Shown here piece after piece: positions 31,754 to 41,805 of a DNA stretch of 64,000 nucleotides (its first letter is position 1; each line of letters begins with the position of its first letter). The stretch is from contig CAWCTB010000042.1 of the NCBI GenBank assembly GCA_963798275.1, positions 1 through 64,000 on the forward strand, written 5' to 3'. Under the pieces are notes generated by a model. The model saw only the letters and a list, made by a program, of their open reading frames with translations, was not told the origin of the DNA and made no database searches. The position numbers and the translations under genes are program-made. Origin of the DNA: CAWCTB01 sp963798275 (lineage in GTDB: Bacteria; Acidobacteriota; Terriglobia; Terriglobales; Acidobacteriaceae).

Positions 31754-32824
31754 TTACGCGTGATCGTAGAAGCGGAAGAACAGCGCCTGCTTCGATACCG
31801 GCTCCGCCTTGGCGACCAATCCCGCCAACTGCTGCTGGTTGTAGGGCGTGAAGTCGCGCGCCAGTTGCACGTTCTGCTCCAGTTGCGCGATGGAATCAAC
31901 CCCGATAATTACGGTCGAGAGCGGCTGGGACAGCGCGTAGTACATGGCCTGCTTCATGTCGAGCGTTCCCGGCGTGGGCGCTAGTACCATGCCCTCCCAG
32001 GAATGTTTCTGCTGCTCCATCGGAGGCGGCGTCCACGAGGAAAGAATGCGGCCGCGCGCCGGGACCTTCATCCCAATGATGCCCATCTCCTTTTCGACCG
32101 CCAGCGGCAACAACTGCTCCACAAAGCTGTAGTGATGCGGGTCAGCGGCGTTCACCGCCATCAGGATGCAATCGAATGGATAGCGATGGATGCACTCCAT
32201 CAACGGCTCAGGACGGAAGTGTCCGGTGATGCCGAGGTAGCGCACAATCTTCTGGTCGCGCGCCTGCAGCAGGGCTTCCATGGCGCCACCCTTGGCGAAG
32301 ACTTGTTGGACCTCGTTGTCACTGCCAATGTCGTGCAGTTGCCAAAGGTCGATGTGGTCAGTCTGCAACAGCTTCAACGACGTCTCCAACATTTGCATCG
32401 AGCCGTCGCGCGTACGCTCCTTGGTCTTGGTCGCGAGGAAGGCGTCTTTGCGACGGGTCTTCATCACCTTGCCGACGTACTGCTCGCTCCAGCGCGGCGG
32501 GCCGCCGTAAATCGACGATGTGTCGATGTAGTTCACCCCTAGGTCGAGCGCCTTTTCGATGATGGGCACAGCAACGGCTTCGTTGTTCGGGTGCTCCAGC
32601 GCCGCTTGACCGCCGAGGCTGAAGATGCCGACCTTGTATCCGGTTTTGCCCAGATTGCGTGTGGGCATGGCCGCGGTGGTAGCCGGATTCGCGGGAAGAG
32701 GCGGCATGGCGCTGGCCACCTGCGGCAGTGCAGCCGAACCGATCACGGCGGCGGTCATGGCTCCGGAAGCCTTGAGAAAGTCGCGACGATTGCGCTTGGA
32801 TGAATTGCCGGATTTTTCGGACAT
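31754..32824 (-). CDS. Tat-exported aldo/keto reductase
   Basis: A 356-aa protein with a twin-arginine leader (KRNRRDFLKASGAMTA) and a TIM-barrel reductase domain. The catalytic tetrad is visible: Asp and Tyr in NYIDTSSIYGGP, Lys in FLATKTKERT and His in DLWQLHDIG. It reduces aldehydes or ketones with NAD(P)H, though exported members may use other cofactors. The ATG at 32824 was chosen for TAGGAG and the Tat motif. It is 66 bases downstream of uxaC on the same strand and may be co-transcribed with it. Confidence 0.87.
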   Translation of the reverse strand: MSEKSGNSSKRNRRDFLKASGAMTAAVIGSAALPQVASAMPPLPANPATTAAMPTRNLGKTGYKVGIFSLGGQAALEHPNNEAVAVPIIEKALDLGVNYIDTSSIYGGPPRWSEQYVGKVMKTRRKDAFLATKTKERTRDGSMQMLETSLKLLQTDHIDLWQLHDIGSDNEVQQVFAKGGAMEALLQARDQKIVRYLGITGHFRPEPLMECIHRYPFDCILMAVNAADPHHYSFVEQLLPLAVEKEMGIIGMKVPARGRILSSWTPPPMEQQKHSWEGMVLAPTPGTLDMKQAMYYALSQPLSTVIIGVDSIAQLEQNVQLARDFTPYNQQQLAGLVAKAEPVSKQALFFRFYDHA

Positions 32825-32890
32825 GAAAGCGACTCCTAAACAACTGAGAAGAGACAACGACCGAGCGGCACATTCGCCGCTTGTGCGAAA

Positions 32891-34349
32891 TTATACGCCC
32901 CCGGAGTGCTGCTTCCGGCTGCCGAGCGACTGCCTCACAGCCTCGCGTGACGGCAGGTTGAAGTAGCGTTTTGCGTTTCCGTAGCTAACATCGGACACGA
33001 GCCTTCCAAGGGTTGCTTCGTCTTCCGGCAACTCGCCACGGGCGACATCTTGTCCCACAACGTCGCACAGAACGCGCCGAAAGTACTCGTGCCGCGGGAA
33101 CGACAAGAACGAGCGCGAATCGGTGACCATGCCGATGAATCGCGAGAGCAATCCGGCGTTGGAGAACGCCTCCAGTTGTGCCGTGATCCCCTGGCGCTGG
33201 TCGAGGAACCACCAGGCGCTGCCGTATTGGATCTTTCCGGGCGCGCCGCCATCCTGGAAGCTTCCGGCCAGCGTAGCGAAAAGATAGTTGTCGCGAGGGT
33301 TGGAGTTGTACAGCACCATCTGCGGCAGCGCGTTCTCGCGGGCGAGCAGGTCGAGGTACGCGCTGAGCGCGGCGCCCTGGGGAGCGTCGCCGATGGTGTC
33401 GAAGCCGGTGTCGGGTCCGAGCGCTTGGTAAGCGGGAGTGTTGACGTTGCGCGCGGCCCCAAGATGAAGCTGCTTGGTCCAGCCTTTCTCCGCGTCGAGA
33501 TGGCCGAAGAAGAGCATCAGGAACGATGCCCATTGTTCCTGCTCCTCGTCGGTGGCCTGTGCACCGTCCAGTGTTTTCTGAAGAATTTTGGCCGCTGTCG
33601 CCTCACGACAGGGGCTGGCATAACACTGTTCCAGCCCGTGATCCGAGAGCCGGCAGCCGTGGCGATGGAACTCATCATGCCGCGCGCGAAGCGCCTGCAG
33701 GAAGCTGGCGAGATCTCGCACATCGACGTTGGACGCTGCGGAGAGTTGTTCGACGTAGGAACGAAACGACTGCGGATCGCCCAGGCGCAGGGCACGGTCG
33801 GGACGAAACGTTGGCAGCACCTGGAATGGCAGATCAGCTTCGGCGAGCGCTCGATGATGGCACAGATCGTCAACCGGATCGTCCGTGGTGCAGACCATCT
33901 CGACTCGGAACTTCTCCAGAATCGCGCGCGTTGAGAGCCCGCGTCTCAGCGCTTCGTTAGCGATCTCCCAGACGGCGGGTGCGCGTGTGCTCGTCGAGCA
34001 AGTCGGTAATGCCGAAGTACCGGCGGAGTTCAAGGTGGGTCCACACATACAGCGGATTGCGCAGGGTGTAAGGAACGGTACAAGCCCAGGCCAGGAACTT
34101 CTCGTAGGCCGTGGCATCACCGGTGCAACACCGCTCGGCGATGCCGTTGGCGCGCATGGCCCGCCATTTGTAGTGATCGCCTGCCAGCCAGATTTCATAC
34201 AGGTCGGCGAAGTGGCGATCGGCTGCGATGTCGGCGGCGCTGAGATGCGTGTGATAGTCGAAGATGGGCTGCGCGGCTGCGTGCTCGTGATAGAGACGCC
34301 GTGCGGTCTCTGTCGTCAGCAGGAAGTCCTCACCGAGAAACTCGTGCAT
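32891..34349 (-). CDS. uxaC: Uronate isomerase UxaC, frameshifted
   Basis: Isomerises glucuronate to fructuronate or galacturonate to tagaturonate, the first step of hexuronate catabolism. The N-terminal frame begins EFLGEDFLLTTETARRLYHE and FDYHTHLSAADIA (metal-binding His pair). The second frame carries MVCTTDDPVDDL and ILEKFRVE. Removing one base near 33980 joins DEHTR to PAVWEIANEALRRG. The length is then about 485 aa, close to the usual 470. The start is weakly supported by its ribosome-binding site but strongly by homology. Divergent from the LarA-like gene, with 83 bases between them. Confidence 0.92.
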
Positions 34350-34432
34350 AACACCATGTTCGCCACTCTCGTGGCAGCGCGCAACTGCAATCGCGATCGC
34401 ACTGCCCGGAAGAGTGCGACAATAGGGAACTC

Positions 34433-35724
34433 ATGGCGGACGTGATCGAAGGCGCGACGGTCATCGGCAAAGGCTACGCGGAGCGAAGTCTTTCGCGGGA
34501 CGAGATCCACGACATCGTGCGCGAGGCGGCGGCCGAGTTGCGCATCGCGGGCAAGCGGGTGCTGACCCTCATTCCGGATGGAACGCGCACCATGCCCATG
34601 CCGCTGCTGTTCGAGTTGCTGCAGCAGGAGATCGGCGCGCAGGCAGCGGCTTGCGACTATCTGGTCGCGCTGGGCACTCATCCGGCAATGAGCGATGAGC
34701 AACTCAGCTCGCACATCGGCCAACCGGTAGTAAACGGCGTCAGCGGCAGGGCGAAGATCTTCAACCATCGCTGGGAGCGGCCGGAGACGTTCGTCGAGAT
34801 TGGCGTCATTCCGGAAGATGTCGTGAACCGAATCTCCGGCGGACTTCTCGCAGTGGAAGTGCCGATTCGCGTCAACCGCCTGGTGCTGGACTACGACCAA
34901 ATCCTGATCTGCGGCCCGGTGTTTCCCCACGAAGTGGTCGGCTTCTCCGGCGGCAACAAGTATCTGTTCCCCGGCATTGGCGGGGCGGAGATCATCAATT
35001 GGACCCACTGGCTGGGCGCGCTGCTGGGCAGCTACGACATCATCGGAGCCGGTTACACCCCGGTGCGCGAGATGATCGACTATCGCGGCGGGGAAAGTTG
35101 CGACTCCGGTTGCCTGCCTGTCGCTGGTAGTCACGCACGAGGGCGTCTCTGGACTGTATTTCGGCTCGGCACAAGACGCGTGGCAAGCGGCGTCGGAGCT
35201 GTCGTCGCAGAAGCACATCGTGTGGGTCGAGCGCCCGTTTCGGCGCGTGCTCTCGGTGATGCCGCGGCTCTATGACGACCTGTGGACCGCCGCAAAAGGA
35301 ATGTACAAGGTCGAGCCCGCGGTTGCCGATGGCGGCGAAGTCGTCATCTTTGCGCCGCACATCAGCGAGGTCAGCTACACCCACGGAGCCGTTCATCGAC
35401 GAAGTCGGCTATCACTGCCGCGACTATTTCCTGGCGCAGTGGGACCGCTTCGCCCACATTCCGCGCGGCGTGCTGGCGCACTCGACGCATCTGAGGGGCA
35501 AGGGCAGCTACGACGCGGCGACCGTGGTGGAAACACCGCGCATCAAGGTGACCCTGGCAACGGGCATTTCCGAGGAGCACTGCCGGCGTCTGAACCTCGG
35601 CTACCTCGATCCCACGACGGTGCAGCCCGACAACTGGCGTAATCGCGAGGACGATGGCATTCTGCTCATTCCCCGCGCCGGCGAGATCCTCTACCGCGTA
35701 AAGCCCTCCGCCGGCGAACCATGA
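34433..35724 (+). CDS. LarA-superfamily (nickel-pincer racemase/epimerase) protein, frameshifted
   Basis: About 429 aa of the DUF2088/LarA fold. HEVVGFSGGNK (His166, Lys176) and NWTHW (His192) reproduce the spacing of LarA His174, Lys184 and His200, which hold the nickel-pincer nucleotide; GTHPAM supplies a further His (about 83). The family racemises or epimerises 2-hydroxyacids. Two one-base insertions split it: near 35081-35084 (restoring AAGKVATPVACLSLVVTHEG) and at 35387 (restoring SYTHGPFIDEVGYHCRDYF). Its stop overlaps the start of the MFS transporter (ATGA). With uxaC and that transporter, a sugar-acid substrate is more likely than lactate (inference). Confidence 0.85.
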
Positions 35725-37034
35725 CGTCGCGCGAGTCGGTCACGGCGAATGCGCGCCCGCCGCAAGCGACCACTGCCATCGGCCATCAACGCTGGCTGGT
35801 GTGTGCCCTGCTCTTCTTCGCCACCACCATCAACTACATGGACCGGCAGGTGATCGGCCTGCTCAAGCCGGTGCTGCAAACCCATCTTGGCTGGTCAGAG
35901 ATCGGCTACGGCAATATCGTGCTGGCGTTTCAGTTGGCTTACGCCGCCGGCCTGTTGCTGATGGGCCGCCTGATGGATTGGCTCGGTACGCGTCGCGGAT
36001 TTTCTTTGGCGGTATTGGTGTGGAGTGCGGCGGCCATGGCACATGCCGCAGCGCGATCGGTGGTTCAGTTCGCGGCGGCGCGGTTCGCGCTCGGCTTGGG
36101 CGAATCCGGCAACTTTCCCGCCTCGATCAAGACGATCGCGGAGTGGTTTCCCAAGCGCGAGCGTGCCCTGGCCACCGGGATGTTCAACTCAGGCGCGAAC
36201 ATCGGGGCGATCGTCACGCCGCTGGTCATCCCCTGGCTCACCTACCGCTTTGGATGGCAGATGGCCTTCATTGCGACCGGCGGGCTGGGCCTGCTGTGGT
36301 TGGTTGCCTGGCTCGCGTTCTATCGCCGGCCGGAGGAGCAGGCGCATCTTTCGGCTGCGGAACTGGCGTACATCCGCAGCGATCCGCCAGAGCCGGAGAT
36401 CGCGAAAGTGCCGTTGCGCGCCATCGTTGGGCACCGTGAGGCCTGGGCCATCGCGGCAGGCCGGTTCTTCACCGATCCCATCTGGTACGTGTACCTGTTC
36501 TGGGCGCCCGATTTCCTGAGTCGCACCCACCACGTCGACCTGCGCGGCATGGCGCTGCCGCTGTTCGTCATTTATACCGGCGCATCGCTGGGGAGCATCG
36601 CCGGAGGCTGGCTGTCGTCGTTCTTGCTGCGCCGTGGCTGGAGCCTGAACCGAAGCCGCAAGACCGCGCTGCTGGTATGCGCGCTGGCGGTAATGCCGGT
36701 CATGGTTGCGGCGTTCGCGCACAGCCTATGGACGACAGCGTTGCTGATTGCACTGGCCGCGGGCGCCCATCAGGGATGGTCGGCCAATCTGTATACGCTT
36801 GCTTCCGACATGTTTCCCCGCGCCGCCGTGGGCAGCGTGGTGGGATTCGGCAGCATGGTGGGATCGATAGGCGGCATGTTCGCTGCCGAAGCGGTGGGGA
36901 TAATTCTGCAGTGGACGGGATCGTACGTGCCCGTATTCGTGATCGCCGGCTCGGCTTACCTCGTCGCGTTCGCGCTGGTGCAGGCGCTCGCGCCGAAGGT
37001 GGAGATGGTGAGTTTAGTGAATAGTGGACAGTGA
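35721..37034 (+). CDS. MFS transporter, hexuronate (ExuT/ACS) type
   Basis: A 437-aa protein with about 12 hydrophobic segments. FATTINYMDRQVIGLLKPVL in the first segment and GLGESGNFPASIKTIAEWFP, then GMFNSGANIGAIVTP, are typical of the anion:cation symporter family that imports glucuronate, galacturonate or galactonate with H+. Its ATG overlaps the stop of the LarA-like gene by four bases, so they are translationally coupled. The last codons (after VEMVSL) come from an inverted repeat that starts at 37016. Confidence 0.9.
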   Translation: MTSRESVTANARPPQATTAIGHQRWLVCALLFFATTINYMDRQVIGLLKPVLQTHLGWSEIGYGNIVLAFQLAYAAGLLLMGRLMDWLGTRRGFSLAVLVWSAAAMAHAAARSVVQFAAARFALGLGESGNFPASIKTIAEWFPKRERALATGMFNSGANIGAIVTPLVIPWLTYRFGWQMAFIATGGLGLLWLVAWLAFYRRPEEQAHLSAAELAYIRSDPPEPEIAKVPLRAIVGHREAWAIAAGRFFTDPIWYVYLFWAPDFLSRTHHVDLRGMALPLFVIYTGASLGSIAGGWLSSFLLRRGWSLNRSRKTALLVCALAVMPVMVAAFAHSLWTTALLIALAAGAHQGWSANLYTLASDMFPRAAVGSVVGFGSMVGSIGGMFAAEAVGIILQWTGSYVPVFVIAGSAYLVAFALVQALAPKVEMVSLVNSGQ

Positions 37035-37176
37035 ATAGTGAGCAGTGGGAAGTCTAGTGAATCGGCCAAAGGCGATATCGGGCAGTCTCGAGATGCACAC
37101 CCCTCAGATAATCAGCGGATGGCGAATGGCCGTTAGCATCTCAGCGCTATCCACTATCCACTAATCACTATTCACT
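37016..37176. repeat. Inverted-repeat element, about 160 bp
   Basis: AGTGAATAGTG occurs twice on the left (37016-37026, 37030-37040) and as its reverse complement CACTATTCACT at 37166-37176. Further GTGG/CCAC repeats extend both arms. It lies between convergent genes, so it could act as a bidirectional terminator or be a small non-autonomous repeat. The transporter stop codon lies inside the left arm. Confidence 0.6.
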
Positions 37177-37177
37177 A

Positions 37178-37954
37178 CTACTGATTCACCCCGCTGGCGA
37201 GGAAGCCTCCGTCGACCGTAATCACCTCTCCGTTCACATAACTGGCTGCGTCGGACGAGAGAAACACCGCGGCGCCGACCAACTCCTTCACGTCGCCAAA
37301 GCGGCGCAGCGGTGTGCGTGTCATGAACTCACGTCCCCGGGCGGTGCCTTCGAGCAGGCCGCGATTCAGGTCGGTGGGGAACACCCCTGGCGCGATGGCG
37401 TTAACATTCACTCCCCTGGGTCCCCACTCAATCGCCAGCGACTTCGTGAGTGATGCGACCGCCGCCTTACTCGCAGCATAGGCGGCCACTTCGTAGAGCG
37501 CGACGAAGCTGGCGATCGACGCTATATGAACGATGCGCCCGTAGCCGCGCTCGAGCATATGGCGTCCGAAGACCTGCGCCGCGCGCAGCGTGCCGGTCAG
37601 GTTGGTGTCGAAGATGGCGTTCCAGTCACTCTCCGCGAAGTCGAGCGTGGGCGCACGCTTGGTACGGCCAGCACAGTTGACCAGGATCTCGACCTTGCCG
37701 AAGGCGGCAACGGTTTCGCGGAGCAGCTTCTCCAGGCTGGAGCGGTCGGCTACATCGGAAGGACATCGCAATGAGCGACGGCCGATCGCTTCGATGTCGC
37801 GCGCTACGCTGTCGACAAGGTCTGCACGGCGGCCGGTAGGCACCACATCGGCGCCAGCCTCTGCCAGTCCGAGGGCGAGCGCGCGGCCGATGCCGCTGGT
37901 GGCGCCGATGACGACTGCGGTCTTGCCAGTGAGATCGAGGGCTGCAAGGGGCAT
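37178..37954 (-). CDS. SDR-family oxidoreductase (gluconate/2-keto-3-deoxygluconate dehydrogenase-like)
   Basis: A 258-aa classical short-chain dehydrogenase. Cofactor motif VVIGATSGIGRALALG at residues 13-28, NAG-equivalent VNCAGRTKR, and the catalytic Ser-Tyr-Lys set in IASIASFVALYEVAAYAASK (YAASK). It ends with the usual NGEVITVDGGFL. KduD and Gno-type sugar-acid dehydrogenases belong to this group, and the neighbouring hexuronate genes make such a role likely (inference). GGAGG precedes the ATG at 37954. Confidence 0.87.
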   Translation of the reverse strand: MPLAALDLTGKTAVVIGATSGIGRALALGLAEAGADVVPTGRRADLVDSVARDIEAIGRRSLRCPSDVADRSSLEKLLRETVAAFGKVEILVNCAGRTKRAPTLDFAESDWNAIFDTNLTGTLRAAQVFGRHMLERGYGRIVHIASIASFVALYEVAAYAASKAAVASLTKSLAIEWGPRGVNVNAIAPGVFPTDLNRGLLEGTARGREFMTRTPLRRFGDVKELVGAAVFLSSDAASYVNGEVITVDGGFLASGVNQ

Positions 37955-38118
37955 GGGGAACGCACCTCCGATGCTAGAGCATACAACTTGAGATTAGGAC
38001 ACTACCGAAATCTGTGTCTCATTGACGCGTCGCTCGCGGCTGCTGAATCGTTAGGTGCCGGGATTTGCCAAACAGCATCCCGAAGTCGCAGCATTGTCTT
38101 AGTAAGGAGGTGCATCGT

Positions 38119-40551
38119 ATGAGTACGTCTGCCCCAGCCGCCGAGCTTGAAACTTTGAGTGCCTACGGTAACGCCCGATCGACCGTCAAAGGCACGCCCC
38201 TCGGCCCCGACGAATTACGCAAGACGGACGCTTATTGGCGGGCTTGCAATTATCTCAGCCTCGGAATGATCTACCTGCTCGACAATCCCCTGCTCACGGA
38301 GCCACTACGCCCCGAGCAAATCAAGAACCGGCTGCTCGGACATTGGGGATCGAGCCCCGGACTGTCATTCATTTATGTCCATCTCAATCGACTGATCAAG
38401 AAATATGACCTCGACATGATCTTTCTTGCCGGCCCGGGGCACGGCGCGCCCGGCGTGTTAGGCCCTGGATATCTGGAGGGAACGTATTCCGAGGTGTATC
38501 CCGACAAGAGCGAAGATTTCGAGGGCCTGCGCGAGTTCTTCAAGCAGTTTTCGTTTCCCGGAGGCATTGGAAGCCACTGCACCCCCGAAACTCCGGGCTC
38601 CATCCACGAAGGCGGAGAGCTTGGCTACGTGCTCTCGCACGCGTGTGGGGCGGCGTTCGACAATCCTGAGTTGATCGTCGCCGCGGTGGTGGGAGACGGC
38701 GAATCGGAGACCGGCCCGCTGGCGACATCCTGGCACATCAATAAGTTTTTAAACCCTCAACGCGATGGCGCGGTGCTTCCGATCTTCCATCTCAACGGCT
38801 ACAAGATCAACAATCCGACCTTGCTGGCGCGCATTCCGCATGAAGAGCTGGAAAGCCTGCTGCGCGGCTACGGATGGACACCTTACTTTGTCGAAGGCTC
38901 CGACCATGACAGCATGCACCAGGCAATGGCAGCTACGGTGGAGCATTGTGTTCTCGAGATCAAGAACCTCCAGAAAGAGGCCCGCACGAATCATGTCCTC
39001 AATCGTCCCCATTGGCCGATGATCGTGCTGCGCTCTCCCAAGGGGTGGACGGCTCCGCGCGAAGTCGAAGGCCACAAGCTGGAAGGCTTCTGGCGGGCTC
39101 ATCAGGTGCCACTGCCGAACGTAAAGAAGGACCCGGTGCAGCTCCAGACCCTGGAAAGCTGGATGCGTTCGGAGCGTCCCGAGGAGCTCTTCGATGGCCA
39201 CGGCAGGTTCGCCGCCGAGTTCCGCGAACTGGCGCCCACCGGCACGCGGCGCATGAGCGCAAATCCTCACACCAACGGTGGCCGGGTGAAGAAAGCCTTG
39301 CGCCTGCCCGACTTCCGCCAGTACGGCATCAAGTTCGAGAAGCCCGGTCAATTGCAGGCTGAGAATACCCGGCCGCTGGGCGTTTTCTTGCGCGACGTGA
39401 TGAAGATGAACATGAGCAACTTCCGCGTCTTCGGTCCCGACGAAAACACATCCAACAAGCTGGATGCGATTTACCAGGTCAGCAAGAAATTCTGGATCGA
39501 GGAGTTCTTCCCCGAAGATCTGGATGGCGGCGAGTTGTCGAGCGATGGCCGGGTCATGGAGATGCTGAGCGAACACACCATGGAGGGCATGCTGGAAGGC
39601 TACCTTCTGACAGGACGCCACGGCTTCTTCTCGACCTACGAGTCGTTCGTGCACGTGATCGACTCGATGTTCAACCAGCACGCCAAGTGGCTGGAAATTT
39701 GCAGCCACTTGTCATGGCGCGAGTCGATCGCCTCGCTGAACCTGCTGATCACATCGACCGTGTGGCGGCAGGACCACAACGGCTTCACTCATCAGGATCC
39801 CGGCTTCCTCGATGTGGTGGTCAACAAGAGCGCCAATGTAACCCGCATTTACCTGCCGCCCGATGTTAACTCGCTCTTGTCCGTATCCGATCACTGCCTG
39901 CGCAGCCAGAACTACGTCAACGTGATCGTCTGCGACAAGCAGATGCACTTGCAGTACATGGATATGGACGCGGCGATTACCCATTGCACCAAGGGAATTG
40001 GCATTTGGGACTGGGCGAGCAACGATGAAGGTGGGGAACCTGACGTGGTGATGGCATCCGCCGGCGACATCCCCACGCAGGAAGCCCTGGCAGCAACTGT
40101 GCTGTTGCGCGAAGAGTTCCCGGACATCAAGATCAGGTTCATCAACGTCATCGATCTGTTTAAGATGCAGCCCAGCACGGAGCATCCTCACGGGCTGCCG
40201 GATCGCGACTTCGACTCCCTGTTCACCCTGGACAAACCGGTCATTTTCAACTTCCACGGCTACCCCTGGCTGATTCACCGGCTGGCCTACCGGCGCCATA
40301 ACCACGACAACATGCATGTGCGCGGCTACAAGGAGAAGGGCAACATCAACACGCCGCTGGAGCTGGCGATCAACAACAACATCGACCGCTTCAGCCTCGC
40401 GATGGATGCAATTGACCGCGTCCCCAGGCTGCAGAGGATTGGGGGACATGCCAAGGAGCGTTTCCTGAATCAGCAAATCGAATGCCGCAATTACGCACAC
40501 GAGCACGGCATCGACAAGCCGGAGGCGGCGGGCTGGGTGTGGCCGTACTGA
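38119..40551 (+). CDS. xfp: Xylulose-5-phosphate/fructose-6-phosphate phosphoketolase
   Basis: An 810-aa thiamine-diphosphate enzyme that splits xylulose 5-phosphate (or fructose 6-phosphate) with phosphate to acetyl phosphate and glyceraldehyde 3-phosphate (or erythrose 4-phosphate). GPGHGAPGVL and GDGESETGPLATSWH are the phosphoketolase signatures for substrate and ThDP/Mg binding, and the family length is about 800. A consensus TAAGGAGGTG precedes the ATG at 38119. It is convergent with ackA (9-base gap), which would convert acetyl phosphate to acetate and ATP. The gene is intact. Confidence 0.97.
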   Translation: MSTSAPAAELETLSAYGNARSTVKGTPLGPDELRKTDAYWRACNYLSLGMIYLLDNPLLTEPLRPEQIKNRLLGHWGSSPGLSFIYVHLNRLIKKYDLDMIFLAGPGHGAPGVLGPGYLEGTYSEVYPDKSEDFEGLREFFKQFSFPGGIGSHCTPETPGSIHEGGELGYVLSHACGAAFDNPELIVAAVVGDGESETGPLATSWHINKFLNPQRDGAVLPIFHLNGYKINNPTLLARIPHEELESLLRGYGWTPYFVEGSDHDSMHQAMAATVEHCVLEIKNLQKEARTNHVLNRPHWPMIVLRSPKGWTAPREVEGHKLEGFWRAHQVPLPNVKKDPVQLQTLESWMRSERPEELFDGHGRFAAEFRELAPTGTRRMSANPHTNGGRVKKALRLPDFRQYGIKFEKPGQLQAENTRPLGVFLRDVMKMNMSNFRVFGPDENTSNKLDAIYQVSKKFWIEEFFPEDLDGGELSSDGRVMEMLSEHTMEGMLEGYLLTGRHGFFSTYESFVHVIDSMFNQHAKWLEICSHLSWRESIASLNLLITSTVWRQDHNGFTHQDPGFLDVVVNKSANVTRIYLPPDVNSLLSVSDHCLRSQNYVNVIVCDKQMHLQYMDMDAAITHCTKGIGIWDWASNDEGGEPDVVMASAGDIPTQEALAATVLLREEFPDIKIRFINVIDLFKMQPSTEHPHGLPDRDFDSLFTLDKPVIFNFHGYPWLIHRLAYRRHNHDNMHVRGYKEKGNINTPLELAINNNIDRFSLAMDAIDRVPRLQRIGGHAKERFLNQQIECRNYAHEHGIDKPEAAGWVWPY

Positions 40552-40560
40552 GCCCCCACA

Positions 40561-41805
40561 TCACGAGGGATGTGGCTGGCCAAGTATGACCCGCACAGTG
40601 TCGCGGGCGATGAGCAACTCCTCGTCGGTGGGGATGGCATAGGCGAGTAGACGGGAATCGTCGGTGCTGATGAGACCTTCGCGGGCAACCGTCTGCTCAT
40701 TTTTCGCGGCGTCGAGCTTGAGACCGGCCCACTCCATGCCGGCGCAGATGCGGGCGCGGATCTCCGGCGAGTTCTCTCCGATGCCGCCGGTGAAGATGAC
40801 CGCGTCGGCGCCGCCCATGCAGGCGAGAAATGCGCCGATATACTTGCGGGCGCGGTAGCAGAAGACCTCGATCGCCAATTGCACGCGCCGATCGTCGTTC
40901 TCCTTCAGCTCGGCCTGCAACATCCGCATGTCGTTGGTCAGCCCGGAGATGCCTAGCAGACCCGACTGCGTATTCAGCAGCGTATCGACCTCGGAAGCCG
41001 ACATCCCTTCTTTCGTCGCAATCAGATTCACGATCGCGGGGTCGAGGTCGCCGGAGCGCGTGCCCATCACCAGGCCCTCCAGCGGCGTCATGCCCATGGA
41101 GGTGTCCACCGAATTCCCGCCTTTGATTGCGTCCGCGGAACAGCCGTTTCCCAGATGCAGGGTGATGATGTTGGTCTGCTCGCGGGTCAGCCCGCGCAAG
41201 GCGCGGTAACGAAACGCGACGTAACGATGCGAAGTGCCGTGGAAGCCGTAGCGGCGGATGCGGTGCCGCCGATAGAGGTGATACGGGACAGCGTAAAGAT
41301 AAGCCTGCTCGGGAATCGAATGATGGAACGAAGTGTCGAACACGGCCACCTGGGGAACGTCCTTGCCAAACAGCTCTCGCGCCGCCAGGATGCCCTTGAT
41401 GTTGTTGGGATTGTGCAGCGGCGCCAGATCGATGCAGTCTTCGATGCCCTGCAGCACCTTGCTGTCGATGAGGGCGGACTCGGTGAACAGCTCGCCGCCG
41501 TGCACCACGCGATGCCCAACCGCGTGAATGTCGCCCGAACTCTTGATCTCGGAAATCCCCGATTTATCGGAGGCGATGTAGCGAACGATGTAGTCCAATG
41601 CCGCCGCAATGTCACGCAGGGGCGCAGTGAACTTCTGCTTCGGGCCGTCGCCCTTTTGGAAGGTGATGATCGCCTCCCCGCCGATGCGCTCCACCTCGCC
41701 GCGGCAAAGCCGTTCATCCTGATACTGCCTGATGCGCTCCAGATCGGTGGCGATAACTTGAAACTTCAGGCTGGAGCTTCCGGAGTTGAGGATGAAGACG
41801 TTCAT
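40561..41805 (-). CDS. ackA: Acetate kinase AckA
   Basis: A 414-aa ASKHA-fold kinase: acetyl phosphate + ADP to acetate + ATP. MNVFILNSGSSSLKFQV opens the protein, as in all acetate kinases. HRVVHGGE, ITLHLGNGCSADAIKGGNSV and VIFTGGIGENSPEIR are the other signatures. The frame stays open to 42036, but the conserved N-terminus fixes the start at 41805. It pairs functionally with phosphoketolase. No frame break is present. Confidence 0.96.
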   Translation of the reverse strand: MNVFILNSGSSSLKFQVIATDLERIRQYQDERLCRGEVERIGGEAIITFQKGDGPKQKFTAPLRDIAAALDYIVRYIASDKSGISEIKSSGDIHAVGHRVVHGGELFTESALIDSKVLQGIEDCIDLAPLHNPNNIKGILAARELFGKDVPQVAVFDTSFHHSIPEQAYLYAVPYHLYRRHRIRRYGFHGTSHRYVAFRYRALRGLTREQTNIITLHLGNGCSADAIKGGNSVDTSMGMTPLEGLVMGTRSGDLDPAIVNLIATKEGMSASEVDTLLNTQSGLLGISGLTNDMRMLQAELKENDDRRVQLAIEVFCYRARKYIGAFLACMGGADAVIFTGGIGENSPEIRARICAGMEWAGLKLDAAKNEQTVAREGLISTDDSRLLAYAIPTDEELLIARDTVRVILGQPHPS

